DNA from: Nectonema munidae
Lineage: Eukaryota; Nematomorpha; Nectonematoida; Nectonematidae
DNA: 64,000 bases
Direction: 5' to 3'
Assembly: GCA_030549495.1 (NCBI GenBank)
Contig: JAUIRK010000320.1
Coordinates: forward strand, 62,001 to 126,000
Both the position numbers and the translations under genes were made by a program. This document shows, piece after piece, positions 1 through 11,124 of this stretch; position 1 is the stretch's first letter, and each line of letters starts with the position of its first letter. A model generated the notes under the pieces. It was given only the letters and a program-made list of their open reading frames with translations, was not told where the DNA came from and ran no database searches.

Positions 1-986
1 ACTTCTCGTTCTGCCCCCCTTCTCCAGTGCTGGTTTCTTGCTCGCTACCCACAAACAAAGAAAGCAGGGATCTTTGTTCCCACTTTGCTGACCAAGCAGA
101 AAATTCACCATTTTCAAGTCCACACAAATCAGCCATTTATGAGTGTTGTAATTTAGTTTTTCAAGAACAAATTGGTACCCTACTCTTCTTTCATCTTGGT
201 AGAATGGCCAATTGGTACAGGAGCAAACTTTTGCCATTATGCAAAAGTACAACTTTTAGCTTGATTTCGAGCTATCTATAAAGGCGCCATCGCGGGTCTA
301 TGACAGTCCCCATGCAGTTAAGAAGTGCAGAAACGTCTTACAAAAGACCAGGTCTCTTCTTTAGAAAAGAAACAAGCAAGCGCCTTCCCTTGTCCTATAG
401 TATGTTACTTTTGTGCCAGAATCAGATGTTTTTCTGGAGTCGTTCAAGAACTCAGCGCTCCTTCGACAAACAAAGGTCCCACTAGGTCTTAAGTTCGTTG
501 ATTGAAAAGCTGAGGGCCATTTGAGGGTTCTTCATAGTCACTACAGCTATCACCACTTGATATTGAAAGATCAGCTGGAATCTCTTCGGTTTCATCGATT
601 TCAGGCAGACGGTGAAAACAGGCACAGGTAGATCCTCAGAGTGCGCAACAGGACGGATAGCAGAATCCAGGCTCGGATACTGCCAATTTGCTTTCTTGTG
701 CTTGTTAAACCCCGTCATATCATTGATACAGAAGTAGCAGTCTCAAAATGATTCTTGGGCCTCTCCACACCATTGGTACAGCAAACTTCAACTTCAGCTT
801 ACCATTGGTCCAACCGAGACTTTCTACACAGGTTTTGCACACCATATGTGGGGCCCAAGACTTATCTTGGTCACCTAGTTTCATATCGAAGTATGCTTTG
901 TACGCCCTCTTGACAAAGTCTGTAATATTCCTCTTTTGTTGTGCCATCATATACTGTCCACAGATGTAACAAAAGACATGGTTCAT
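1..986 (-). pseudogene. Recurrent invertebrate repeat-family gene, N-terminal part, broken, runs off left edge
   Basis: Reading leftwards from 986, the protein starts MNHVFCYICGQYMMAQQKRN and carries a Cys-rich N-terminus (CYIC, then HMVCKTC) like a zinc-binding domain, followed by a GVP/AVPMVWR block and a YPSLDSAIRPVAHSEDLPVP block. Further left, in shifting frames, come LVFCK, FIDSSKSS, LLHNGKS, PIGHSTKMKE, KWLICVDLKMVNFLLGQQ and PCFLCLW. From memory this block order belongs to a family of anonymous proteins repeated many times in arthropod and other invertebrate genomes. Its spaced acidic residues (FIDSS, VDLK, and EEQGERFH, the last seen only in the copy at 27961) resemble a DDE/RNase H-fold transposase, but that is my inference. 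The copy is broken into several frames and its C-terminal part lies outside the window. It is probably not expressed as one protein. It may lie in an intron of the gene whose exons follow at 1552 on the other strand. Confidence 0.65.
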
Positions 987-1551
987 ATCTAAACTCTTTT
1001 AGAAGAACTCATTTTTCTCTGGAACTCATTTTAACTCTGAATAAAAAAGGAAAAGAATTAAAAAGAAAATTCTTAAATACTGTTTTAAAAACACTACATA
1101 CATAATAATTATTATGTATTTTCTGATATTATTATTTACTGCTTCTATATTGAAGTATTTCAGGGAGAATTTTAGCAGTTTAGGCTTATTTGAGGCTATC
1201 AGTATCTTCTAAACTAGAGCCAATCAGACAAAACAATGTTATATTCGTAATCAGGACTTAAAAAGAAAACACTTAGATGGTCTGCAAAGAAAAAAATAAA
1301 AATTTGTTGACCAGTGTTATTTTTAGAGATAAAAAGGTAGCATACCAAGTAATTAACTTTTAAGTATTTATAAATCATTTGCTCATATCAGCATAGAAAC
1401 AATCATGGCCACAAAACATATAGATATGTGCCTATAACTCACAAAAGTTTCTCTCTCTCTCTCTCGGGATTCACTTCTGAAACAAGATAATGGGATTGTT
1501 CATTTCACAGTTTTTAAATATTGCAACTTGATCATTACACCCTACTTTTAG
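987..1551. other. A+T-rich non-coding stretch, probably intron
   Basis: No coding block was recognised. A short CT microsatellite lies near 1450-1466. The stretch ends in a pyrimidine-rich acceptor (CCTACTTTTAG) directly before the exon at 1552, so at least its right part is probably intron of that gene. Confidence 0.5.
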
Positions 1552-1729
1552 TAACCCTTATAAAACATCTGGCAAAGGACAGTTTATTCATCTTTCTGAG
1601 CGCCATTCTCCTTCTCCAACCGCATCAGCAAGCATCTCTTCAGCCAATCCACAACTTTATGAAAGCAACAGTAAAGCCTCTCCGGCTGTTTCGGTTAAGC
1701 CGATCCTGAAAACCGATCCGTACACACAG
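1552..1729 (+). CDS. Internal coding exon of an unidentified host gene (exon A)
   Basis: An open frame of one leading base plus 59 codons sits between an acceptor (TTTTAG at 1546-1551) and a donor (CAG|GTACCT at 1730). It translates as NPYKTSGKGQF, a Ser/Pro/Ala-rich middle, and ends SVKPILKTDPYTQ. It ends in phase 0, matching the phase-0 start of the next candidate exon at 2902. Its G+C is clearly higher than its surroundings, as expected of a coding exon here. The composition is that of a disordered linker or tail, and no domain was recognised. I grouped it with the exons at 2902 and 4958 because of strand, spacing and phase; transcript evidence is lacking. Confidence 0.55.
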
Positions 1730-2901
1730 GTACCTCCTTTTTTGGCTAATTGGCCTTGGATCAATTGGGATGAGGGCGTCATCATCTTCACAACACTTTC
1801 ACACGCATAAGATGAGATAAAGATGTTAGTCCGCTATATTCAACGTTTTATCCGCATCATTTAATCGTGTGTAGCAGTAAATAATCAGCTTTACATCTCT
1901 TATTCTCCAATCTTGTACTGGAGATTCTTTAAACCACGTTTGCTTTCAAGCCCTAAAAGCAAAAAATGGCCAAGGTACAGGGTTATGTCGGACTGTCCCA
2001 GCTTAGAAGAAGACAGTGGTTTTTGTATTCGATTAATTTAAATGCATGCACTAGCATTTCAAGAATAGGCAGCTGCGCTCAAAGTTATCAGCGCATTCTT
2101 GAATGGATCGAAGACCAGGTTCCTAATCGCAAATTGATTTCAAAAACACTAACGAGTTGCGCCAAAGCCTAAAAGATGCGCGTGGTTTTTAAGGCTTTCC
2201 CTTCTGTTTCTAGGACTCAGTTCGCTTGTTGCCGTCATAAGGCATCTTATGGCCTGGTATTTGCCGTATTTTTATATTCAAAATACTATTAATTTTGCTT
2301 AAAAAACTAACTGAATAAACTGCTTTCAAAACTTTATTTGCCTTTATTTGGATGCGTATTTTTACAGATTTATGTGCTTGAACCATCCTTACAATTCACC
2401 GACACGAGAGTCGTCTATATTACCCAAAAATCGTCCCTACGTGTAGCACTTACAGTCTTTTAAATATCGCATCCTGCATACGTCCATTTATTCCATTGAA
2501 TTATCCGTGCCTCCCGTTTTTGAGGCCTTAATTTTGAAAAGCTTTTTCTCATAAATCTCAATTAAACTTAATCTTGGATTTATAAAAGAAATTAATCCTA
2601 TTGTTGTAGAGAATGCTTTCTGTGCAATTCACATTTTATCACATGATTTGATTTTCCTTCTTTTTTTGATTTTCAGTTATTATTTTGAGATATTTATTCG
2701 TTTTGCAGTGTAATAAATTTAAATATCTTTGATAAATGAACAATAATAATTCATAGAGCGACCGTTTGTCAATTGGAACGACAATTATTTTTCGTTTTGT
2801 AACTAATGGGAAAGGTCACCTGCTCTTTATCACCTTTCACGTACACATCTACGCGTCTCTGTTGTTTGGCTGTCGTGATTTTTCTTCATCTCTTTCTTTA
2901 G
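1730..2901 (+). other. Probable intron between exons A and B
   Basis: Bounded by GT at 1730 and AG at 2900-2901. It holds a moderately G+C-rich patch around 1960-2230 with a 68-codon open frame at 1966-2172 (MAKVQGYVGLSQ to TSCAKA). That frame matches no family I know and could be an alternative exon or chance. The rest is A+T-rich. Confidence 0.45.
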
Positions 2902-3129
2902 GACTTCTCGCATGTTGCCCGCTCCCAAGAAGGATGCGCGTTACGAAGCGTTGGGAGCCTGGGCGTAACCCTGCCGAATCCTCCGCCTCGAGACGACTCC
3001 TCTTTGCAGGCGGTGCCGATGCGCGCTCATCTCGCTTCACTTCCAATGGCGTCTTCCGAAATCTTGTCTGGCGTCGTCGGCTCCAATGAAGTTTACACCG
3101 CGGATCCCTTAATCAAACGCTTGAAAAAT
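2902..3129 (+). CDS. Internal coding exon of the same unidentified host gene (exon B)
   Basis: Seventy-six codons, open throughout, lie between a strong acceptor (TCTTTCTTTAG) and donor (AAAAAT|GTAAGC). The peptide begins DFSHVARSQEG, has a proline cluster (LPNPPPRDDSS), and ends NEVYTADPLIKRLKN. Both edges are phase 0, fitting exon A and the terminal exon. It is the most G+C-rich piece in its neighbourhood. Other frames also stay partly open because of this composition, but only this frame spans splice site to splice site. The product is unknown. The Ser/Pro-rich sequence suggests a disordered region of a larger, perhaps scaffold-type protein. Confidence 0.6.
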
Positions 3130-4957
3130 GTAAGCCCTCCTTTTCGAGTCCTTTCCTCAATAATCCCCACCTGTCGTCTATCCAATTTATCAAGGATTTC
3201 ATTCGTTTGAAATTTGCTTTTGGATTACGTTATTTAATTAAAATTTTGAAAATGCTAGCATGTGGCTTGTAGTGAAATAACTTTATTTGAAAAGAGTAAA
3301 CAAGTAACAAGTTAAAACATAACATTAGTTTGAACACAAGTTAACCTCGAAGTTCTGATAATATCTTTGCTTATATATATACAGGCACAATTAAATGAGA
3401 GCTTCAGGCTACATCCAAGGCTATCTTATAATGAATAGTACATGGCTCACAGCAAGTTTTAAGCTTCTTCGATCCGAACAGCACACTAATAACAAAGGTT
3501 AACAAACAGGTTTTCCAGTATTAATTTATTGATTAAAAATGTATCATTCTTATCATCAGCCTTATTTTGCTTTTCTTCTATGGTTTTTACGCATTCCATG
3601 AAAATTAGCTTAGAACACTCGTTTTTGGTATACGCTCTCTCAATTTTACCATGAGTATTAAATTCTGAAATTGTAAAAAATTATCATATCCTCTAAAAGA
3701 GCTTCAGAAATACAAATAAAATGTATAATTGCTTACTTACGATTAATTAAGCATAGAAAAATAGCAAAGGATTTTCGTAGAAAAAAGGAAAACTCAATCT
3801 CAGAAAACCATCTCTCAGTTGACTGACTGACTATATAGCTTTTAGAAAATGGACATTTATCGAATGACTGTTAAACTGTGAAGCCATGCTTAAATGGAAG
3901 CAACAAGATTGGATTTTAAGAGCTGTTTTTTATATCTTAAAGTGTTTTTGAGAGACTCTGCTAATTAAAACCATAAAGCATTTTTATTCAACTTAATTTT
4001 TTCTTTAATAAATAAATATTTTAATCTTTTATAAAATATTTTCGGACGATAAACGCTTTATTATTAATTTTCTCTTTATTACTCTATAGACAAAATGTAA
4101 AGAAAACATTGGAAGGTATTTGAGGTGCACTCATGAGTCGAGACCCAGTTTTTTGGGAGCGAATTTTCTATTCCAAGTTTTCTTGCTACCTTATTCAGAT
4201 CTATGTGGACATTTGAATTATTATTTTGAAACGCACACTCAATAATTTTCGCGTAATGAATAAATGATTTAATTAATCTAGATAATTTAAAAAAATGTAA
4301 TGGCTAAAATTCAAAGTTAAATTTATTATCAAATTTCACATCATGAGAGTCTATGATGAACTAGCTCCACGATTTTTGCAAACTTCTAATCCAATTGACT
4401 AATCGATCATGTGTATAGCTTGTTAAACTTTTATTTGCTTTGTAACTTGCTTTTGGTTGCAAATTAGAGAATCCGCTGCGAGCGAAACCTTGGGCATAAA
4501 AACATTTGTACATTTTTTTTATTAATTTCAAAGAAAAGTGAAGTTCGTTTAATCTTTCATTGTCCAAGTGATTTTGTATTTTAGTAGGAAAATATATGAC
4601 ATCTCTGAAAAGTTCGCTTTATAGAATAAAGATTTATAAAGCATTTTTTATGAAATCTTCGTTATTCTTCTATAGTTTTTGGCGACATAGCTCTCTTAAT
4701 TTTAATGATTAACTTTGAAGATCTAAAAATTTGTATGTAGAGAATTATGAAAAATTACGTCACTTTTTAAGAGAGTTACATTAATTATAAATTAAAAAAA
4801 AATAATTATTTTATATTAGTAGGAAAATTTTTATTTCAAAAACCTTTTTTTAATTTCCTTACTTTTTTCATTTTTCTGATGCTACGGCATTAAGTATAAA
4901 ATTATAAAGCTTCCAAATAATACTATAAAACCTTGGAAATGTTTCTTGTTTTTTAAG
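3130..4957 (+). other. Probable intron between exon B and the terminal exon
   Basis: About 1.8 kb of A+T-rich sequence with no coding block recognised. It starts GTAAGC and ends TTTTTTAAG. Confidence 0.5.
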
Positions 4958-5167
4958 GTATTAGAGAGCTCGGATAAGAACGACGAAGATCAAAATCAAC
5001 CTGAACGCATGAGTTTTCGGGACAAAATGAAAAAGTTCTCGAGTTTTCCTTCAGGCGCTCCATCAATAATATGTTCTTCAATTCCTTCAAGTGATTGGAG
5101 CAATTCAAGCAAATCAAAATCATCTAAACAAATGGAAATTGAACATACTCTTGGCTTGAAAACATAA
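4958..5167 (+). CDS. Terminal coding exon of the same unidentified host gene
   Basis: Entered in phase 0 after the acceptor TTTTTTAAG, the frame reads VLESSDKNDEDQ, then PERMSFRDKMKKFSSFPSG, a serine-rich run, and ends EHTLGLKT followed by TAA at 5165-5167. The SFRDKMKKF segment resembles short basic motifs near the C-terminus of junctional or actin-linked scaffold proteins (afadin/scribble-like). That likeness is weak and is not an identification. A poly(A) signal lies about 160 bases downstream. The next sequence to the right is intergenic or transposon-derived, so the gene ends here. Confidence 0.6.
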   Translation, partial: VLESSDKNDEDQNQPERMSFRDKMKKFSSFPSGAPSIICSSIPSSDWSNSSKSKSSKQMEIEHTLGLKT

Positions 5168-5330
5168 TTTCATTTTTGGCACCAAAAATTCAATCATTTC
5201 ACTCTTTTTTTGCTTAAATATTAAAATATTTATTCATTTTATTTATCTGTGTTTCTAAATCTTTTTCTTAGGCTAGATGATATATTTTGTAGCATAATCA
5301 CATTTATTATTTTTGAAGGGTTTTTTACAC

Positions 5331-5336
5331 AATAAA
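5331..5336 (+). terminator. Polyadenylation signal AATAAA of the upstream gene
   Basis: An exact AATAAA lies 164 bases after the stop codon at 5165-5167, in an A/T-rich 3' UTR. Such hexamers are common by chance here; position is the main support. Confidence 0.4.
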
Positions 5337-5628
5337 TAATTTTTTACGAAATCATTTTTGTTTTTATCATTTTTAATTTGCTTTCGTTTTTCATATTAGA
5401 TTTTTTTCTTTTAAAAATATTATAATTTTGTTCTTTTCATACACTTTCTATTTTTCATCTTAAAAGCTTTTTATAGTTAAAAAATGATGCATGCGAAATA
5501 TTATATTTTAAAATAAAATATTTTATTCCTAAAATTTATTTAAAAAACGAGCGTTTAAATTGTGAAAGCGGATCAAATTTTGTGTCTATCAAATGTTCTT
5601 GTTACAATACTATTTTGTCAGTACACAA

Positions 5629-5661
5629 TATATTAGTTGGCTGACAAGCCAACGGGGAGAC
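5629..5661 (-). mobile_element. Solitary element end: GTCTCCCC box, 7-bp hairpin, TAATAT tail
   Basis: On the minus strand the order is GTCTCCCC (5661-5654), then GTTGGCT-TGTC-AGCCAAC (5653-5636, a perfect 7-bp stem with a 4-base loop), then TAATATAT. This is the same layout as the ends of the 5.5-kb tandem units (GTCTCCCC, then GAGGTCT-TGCC-AGACCTC, then TGATAT). Box, loop and tail are conserved while the stem changed with compensation. I infer a related element whose body lies to the right of 5661; its other end was not found. Confidence 0.5.
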
Positions 5662-5788
5662 AAAAAATATAAAGAAAAACCTTTCCAAACTACTTATATA
5701 TGTTAATGTTGAGCATTTTACATGTAAAAAATGCCTTAGTGGACATCAAATAGAAAAATCATGTTTTTGAATGATCTTCTATACTTCT

Positions 5789-6180
5789 GGGGTGGGCAAA
5801 CTTTTTGGTGAAAGGACCGCATTTAAAAATGTACGGGCCAAAGTAAAATGGGCAATGTCAAAACAATAAAGACAAAAAGTTTAAAGAACCGAACAATGCG
5901 TTCTTTGCTAATATTTTTTAAAAATTCTAAGTTTAATTTCATTGAAAATTTATTGATAAAAAAATAAAATTGATTTTACTAGTGAAGAAAAAGCAACATT
6001 ACTTTTGTGAATGATTAATACTATTTTTTTTCTTTCATATTTTCTATCTGACTACTTAGTATTGAAACAAATTTGTGAAAAAATTTTTTGAATATTTTTT
6101 ATATCCACAAGGGGGAAATTTAAATGCTTAAGTCATGTGGAGGGGAAATAATAGGAATACGTTTGAGAACCCTTTACTTT
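5789..6180. mobile_element. Probable non-autonomous hAT-like element
   Basis: The left part begins CTGGGGTGGGCAAACTTTTT, a pattern typical of hAT-element ends (CAGGGGTGGGCAAAC...). The right part ends with GTTTGAGAACCCT at about 6162-6174, resembling the inverse of another common hAT end (AGGGTTCTCAAAC). The interior is A+T-rich without coding. The two ends need not belong to one element. Target duplications were not identified. Confidence 0.35.
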
Positions 6181-6579
6181 CAGTTTAATTTTGTTTGATT
6201 GAAACATTAGACAATTTGTCCCTAAGATTTATTACCAAGCACTGCCCTAACTCTAAGTTAAGTTTCACTCGGGCTTCTTTATATATAAATGAATATGGCT
6301 TTTTCTATAATCTTTTCCACTTCTATAAATAGAGTCGATGTTCTTTCTAACTATGGGATAATACAATTTAATAAGTAAAAATTTACTTGATTCTGTAGGC
6401 ACTATATAAAAAATCCTCGCGAGCGTTTTTTGCCTAGCAGGAGAGAGTTTCCATTCTCATGCAAGAATAAGATTATATAGCATCTCCAATAATGAAATAT
6501 TTCTAATTTTGTAACAGGGATGAATCTTCTTGATTGGTTTACTTTATATGTTATATACAATAATAATATTTTTATAGGC

Positions 6580-6756
6580 AAGATTTGTGATACGCCCGTG
6601 GACGTTGATTTATGGAATTTTTCGCCTACTACACTAAAAACATTGCACAACTGTGATTTAGAGACTAAATTTAAGTCACATCTTATGAGGCTTATAACTT
6701 TTTCATTTCTTAACCAATTTTATCATGAATTCATACAGTTTTCTCTTAAAGTTTAA
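6580..6756 (+). other. Possible isolated exon or gene fragment
   Basis: After a plausible acceptor (TATTTTTATAG) a frame reads GKICDTPVDVDLWNFSPTTL and runs about 58 codons to a stop at 6754-6756. The first half looks protein-like and is faintly similar in pattern to the NET region of bromodomain proteins (acidic, then PxTLxxL); the second half does not. No partner exon was found. It may be a real terminal exon, a pseudogene scrap or chance. Confidence 0.2.
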
Positions 6757-6879
6757 AAAACTCTAGAAAAATCATACTTGAAATAAAAGCTTAAAGGGTA
6801 AATACTGAGAAATCCGTTTATTACTTAAAAGATAAATCCCTCAAGAATTGATCATCATCATCAAAGTGCCGTATGCATT

Positions 6880-7290
6880 TAAACGGGGGGAATCATTGAG
6901 CGCCAGAGTTTGTTTTCTAGTTTACCATGGTTATTCTTGGAGATATTACGTGGTGAGGTCTCCAGTTCTCTTCCACGCCGTAATTGTAAGCGACGGACCT
7001 AGCCTTTGTCTAATTTGACGAACTGCAAGGCAGCGATAACTACGCTTATTTGAAGGCGGCCTTACTCGCCTTGTCACGACATCGTCCTGAACACGGAGCA
7101 TTTTAACTTGTAGAAAGAAGACACGCAATCTACTACTCTGTCTCGTTATGTCGTCGCTGTTTGTTCGGCTCTGCTTATTCATTGAGCTAAGCTTGCTTGT
7201 CGCAGCTAACCACGATATCTGATGGCCGTTCCACTATCCACAACCAGCGAACCTGCCATCTAGCTGTTCCATCTCAGACTAGAAAAAATA
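6880..7290. other. G+C-rich island of unknown origin
   Basis: This roughly 400-base stretch is close to half G+C, in sharp contrast with its flanks. A 78-codon frame on the minus strand (7182-6946, starting MNKQSRTNSDDITRQ, rich in Arg and Ser) spans part of it, but I recognise no family. Candidates are a decayed element or a stray exon. Confidence 0.3.
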
Positions 7291-7524
7291 TAACAGAAAG
7301 AAGAATTGATACATTTGGATAAAAAACAGCTATCAACAATCTTAGACTAAAACATATTACTACCATATTACTGTATTTTTGAGTAAGACTGTCTTTAAAA
7401 TGTTTGGTGAGCATATTTTATTGTATATAATATCATACATAGGCGTTTTAAAACTGCGTCAATAATTCGCGAATTTTCGCTATTCGTGGGATGAAAAAGA
7501 ACGTAACCCCCCAGAATAGCAGAG

Positions 7525-8536
7525 GAATACAGTATTCAAAAATTGTCTGAACAATCCAAATCTCAATGGGATGGATGGCATCTGCTTTGTCTAAATTTGG
7601 CTGTTTTGGCCAATGTAACTTATATATCATTTACTCACTTCCAATCTGGTTCGGGATTTGGTTTCAATGGCAAGTAGCATGGAAAACGCTTGCTCACACT
7701 CATATGTAGTGGCAAATCGAATCAGCTTTCAAAGCAATCTTTGCAAGCATAGGACTCTCCCATTTTAATCGAAAATCGCTATAAGATATTTCAGAAAAAC
7801 ATGTTTGCACCTCCTCAATCATTAACCAAATCAATTAACTGTTCTTAAATTAAGAGGTCTTCTGAGACCAGATTACTAATCGAGATTATAAACGGGTTTT
7901 TGATAAATTGATAGTATTTTTCAAATTTTTGTAAATTAAGGAAATAGAGAGAAATTTCTTGGCATGCTACACGGTGTTTTATGGCCTCCAGGACATCGAA
8001 TTGCGAATCAAAAAAACCACGTCTGACATGTCATCAGAAATTAGCCTTCTAACGGTATCTTTTGACAGGAAGATATGCTTTAACTTTACAACTTCAGAAC
8101 TTTTTATCACATTCAGCAAGGTAATATCAACTGTTCAGCTATGTTGTGGGACTTTTTGATAACAGATATTTTTTGAAACTTTTCAAACCATACATAATAA
8201 TTTGAAAAAACATTATCCATGTTATTTATCAAGCATGAATTGGTGCAATCGTTCAACCAATCATTTTGTTTACCGAACTCGAGTGCTTCACTACCAGCGC
8301 AAGCTTAACTTGACGGGCTTTAGAAAAGTGGATGCTAACACAAAGGACACAAAAGACATTTATGTTCTCTGCCCCACCAGACGTTAAGCAGAAAAAAGGA
8401 ATTTCAAGTGTGAGTTGTCATATTTCATTTTTTAGCCATTAAGAAAAATGCACATTTACAAATTAGGCCTGAAAGCAATAAAAGGAAAAAATAGAGCTCA
8501 ATTCAAAGACAAACTTATTTATTTTTTTTAAATGTG
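7525..8536 (-). mobile_element. hAT (BED-finger type) element, internal-deletion copy
   Basis: Read leftwards, this copy matches the longer element at 15126-16915 over both ends. It has the KYDNSHLKF segment and VLASTFLKPVK of a BED finger (about 8420-8310), the DRKxxxxTVS/SEISD region near 8100-8030, then a jump directly to the C-terminal part LEAIKHRVACQEISLYFLNLQ (7975-7920), and finally the dimerisation region TYECEQAFSMLLAIETKSR (about 7715-7660). Relative to the longer copy about 674 bases are missing from the middle, where the catalytic core should be. The join sits at a shared CGAT. Stops interrupt the frame. It is a dead, non-autonomous derivative. Confidence 0.7.
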
Positions 8537-8689
8537 ATTTATTGACAAAAATGGCAAATGACCCAAAATGGGTGCAATATTTTACCAAAAAAGATTCCCT
8601 CAGTGTCCCCTTCTCGATCCTCATGAAACTTCTTCGAGGCACGCGGATTCCAGTTTGAAAATTTCTTTAATAGAGTTAAAATTTCTCCA

Positions 8690-9260
8690 GCTAGAAGGTT
8701 GATGCAATCAAAATTACAAACAAGGTAATTTGACTTCATAATTATATACCAAATCAACCAGCTGGCTTTATTTCTGGGTTCAGATTTTTGATTTGAAAAT
8801 ACCTTAAAAATTTGCGGTTTACGCCCGAAAACTGTTTTCAAAAATATTATCTCAAATTTTCCATGAAATATATGTTATTATACCAAATCAACAATGCTAG
8901 TTTCATTTATGGGCTCAGATTTTGCATTCGGGATTTGAAAATACATATAAGTATCAATCAAATTTGTTTTACTTTTAAAATTGTCTTCAAAAATATTTAT
9001 TCAAATTTTCCATTAAATATATGTTTTTATACAAAATCGATCATTATGGTTTCATTTCTGAACTCACTTTTCGCATTTAGAGTTTTTAAATATCCGTCAG
9101 TGCCAATCAAATTTGCTGTTTAGGTATGAAAACTATATCTAAAAATATTGTCTCTACTTTTACATGAAATGTGTGTTTTTATACCAAATCAACCATGTTA
9201 GTTTTATTTCTCAACTCAGATTTTGAATTTAGAGGCTTTAAAATGTATCAAATTTACCAT
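8690..9260. repeat. Diverged tandem repeat, about 150-bp unit, four copies
   Basis: The marker TACCAAATCAACCA and its variants recur near 8748, 8881, 9031 and 9181, each followed by a GGGTTCAGATTTT-like and a GATTTGAAAATA-like segment. Spacing is about 133, 150 and 150 bases. Open frames here on both strands are by-products of the repeat. The first about 45 bases (GGTTGATGCAATCA onwards) recur at 46909-46950, so the sequence is also dispersed. Confidence 0.6.
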
Positions 9261-9559
9261 ATTTCAAATTCGTGTCTGAATTCCGATTTTAGATGCTCAT
9301 TGAAAGATGTCCAGAATCTTGCAAGCTTATTGTTGCAATGCAAAATGTTTGATCTATTTTCTTCAACATAGTTTAATAAAATATTTGATTGATTTCTATT
9401 AGTTTAGTGTCTTTCTTACATTATCTTTAAAAAGATTTTTAAATTATTAACCTTTTTATCTAAACCAAAACAATTCCTCCACACAGCGTTATATATCTTA
9501 TAATGACTATCATCTGGACATACATATCACGAAGCTCTTTGATAAAATCTCTTCAGCCA

Positions 9560-10480
9560 CATACCGTAAAGTTCGACGTATAAGACCCCTCCCGCCCCCT
9601 AAATTACAAAGCAAAAATTAGGATTCAGCATATCCTTGCCGTATAAGACCCCCCTTTTAAAATATACAAACTTGGAGAGGAAAAATCTATTGGTGGTTGT
9701 TTATTCAAAAGAAAAATATTTTGCGTATAAATATAATTAAATACATTGAAAAGTAATAAAGAGACCAGAGATATTTAATGCCATCCATTGCATTCTTGAA
9801 ATAATATTCAATCATTAAAGGTTCTAAATTATTCCATGCTTTTTCAACAAATTCACAAAGAGTATAAAGTGAAGGAGGACGCATATTTCCGGATTTTGTG
9901 AATGATTTTTAGGACTTATTTAAACACACGTCTAGACTATAGAGGTTGCAAAAGAGACGTCTATCCTCCAGTAATAATAGCCAAGTCAGTTCTATTTGTC
10001 GCTAATCTTCTTAGCGTCAGTGGACAAATGAGGCTTAAGCATATCCCATACTAATAAGCTACGGGGATTTTTTAAAGCATTTGGTCTTCTATTCCAAACA
10101 TTTTGAATCCATAGCTTGATTCCCTCTTCATTCATCCATCCTATGGACAAAAACTCCTTTGGGAAAAGAAAGTTTCGGCACTGACTTTTAGCATGAAAAT
10201 GAACATAGGTTGCAATATTGTACCATCTGCTATGCAAGCTAATACAACAGTAAATCGAATTTTCTCATGGCCTGTAGTTTTCAGAATGGCTTTTCACCTT
10301 TTGAAGATACAGTTCGATTTCCAGCCATATCAAAATGTATCGGTGTTTCATCCATGTTTCCGATGTTTGGGAGTATTGGTAGTTATGCTTCTCGCAACCT
10401 TACGACAGTCACTGACGATCATTGAAGCAATAATTTTTTATCGAACCAACTCTAAATATTGTCATTTATAACGCAAATGT
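9560..10480 (-). mobile_element. pogo/Tigger-type DNA transposon remnant
   Basis: Reading leftwards, shifting frames give a pogo-like DDE transposase: NMDETP-like start, DMAGNRTV, TTGHEKIRFTVVLACIADGT, then GWMNEEGIKLWIQNVWNRRP and SLLVWDMLKPHL at 10120-10010. The order and spacing match the DDE_1 domain, and WDMLKPHL corresponds to the block with the second catalytic Asp. The N-terminal HTH part is missing or unrecognisable. Downstream, two copies of CGTATAAGACCCC at about 9577-9600 and 9636-9655 resemble pogo/Tigger terminal sequences and probably mark the 3' end. Several frameshifts and stops make it a fossil. Confidence 0.7.
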
Positions 10481-11124
10481 TAAAATCAATAAATACACCC
10501 TGAACTCAATATCTAAAACCTGAACTTTTGAAACTATTTTCTGTTGAACCAACTCAACTTTCAAGTTATTTCGATTGTTTACATCGATACTTCCATTTCA
10601 TGAAAATTTATTTTAATAATCTAATGAAACTTTCTCTTTATTTTGACACTTTTTGAGTAACATGTGAAGTTAATAATTTTATATAGTTGTGATCGTTCAT
10701 TTTACTAGTTGTAATAAAATAAAGTTTTTTCCAAGAAATGTTTCATAGGAAAAAGCTTTTCATAGCGAGAAGGATCATTTTTGAGGAATGAATTTGGTAT
10801 TTCTTTAACCTACATAAAATAGAACAAGTTTGATTGATGCCTCTTTTGTCAGTGTATAATTCCTCCTCCTTTTTATTTTTGTATTATTTCCTCCAAGAAG
10901 GCATTAGGGTCGAAAACTGTTGGAAAACAAGTTATTTAAAAGTTCAATATTATTTTATTTTTCTATCAATTTAATCAACCCCTGAACACATTCGTCAAGA
11001 ACTTTATTAAATTTACTCGGTTGAAACTCACTTTTGGAAGGAACAAAGTTAATTGAATAAAGTTAAGGGTATCATGGGGTAGTTTGATTTAGAAGGCACT
11101 GATGCAGTGCTTGTATCGTACTAT
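10481..11124. other. A+T-rich non-coding stretch
   Basis: No coding block, RNA gene or repeat was recognised. Confidence 0.5.

Noticed and set aside
2849-3046. Minus-strand frame rich in Arg/Glu/Ser opposite the exon at 2902
   Set aside because: It is antisense to an exon with good splice borders and owes its openness to local G+C content.
7959-8159. Plus-strand frame MACYTVFYGLQDIELRI
   Set aside because: It is antisense to the hAT copy at 7525-8536; the same frame appears opposite the longer copy at 15537-15764.
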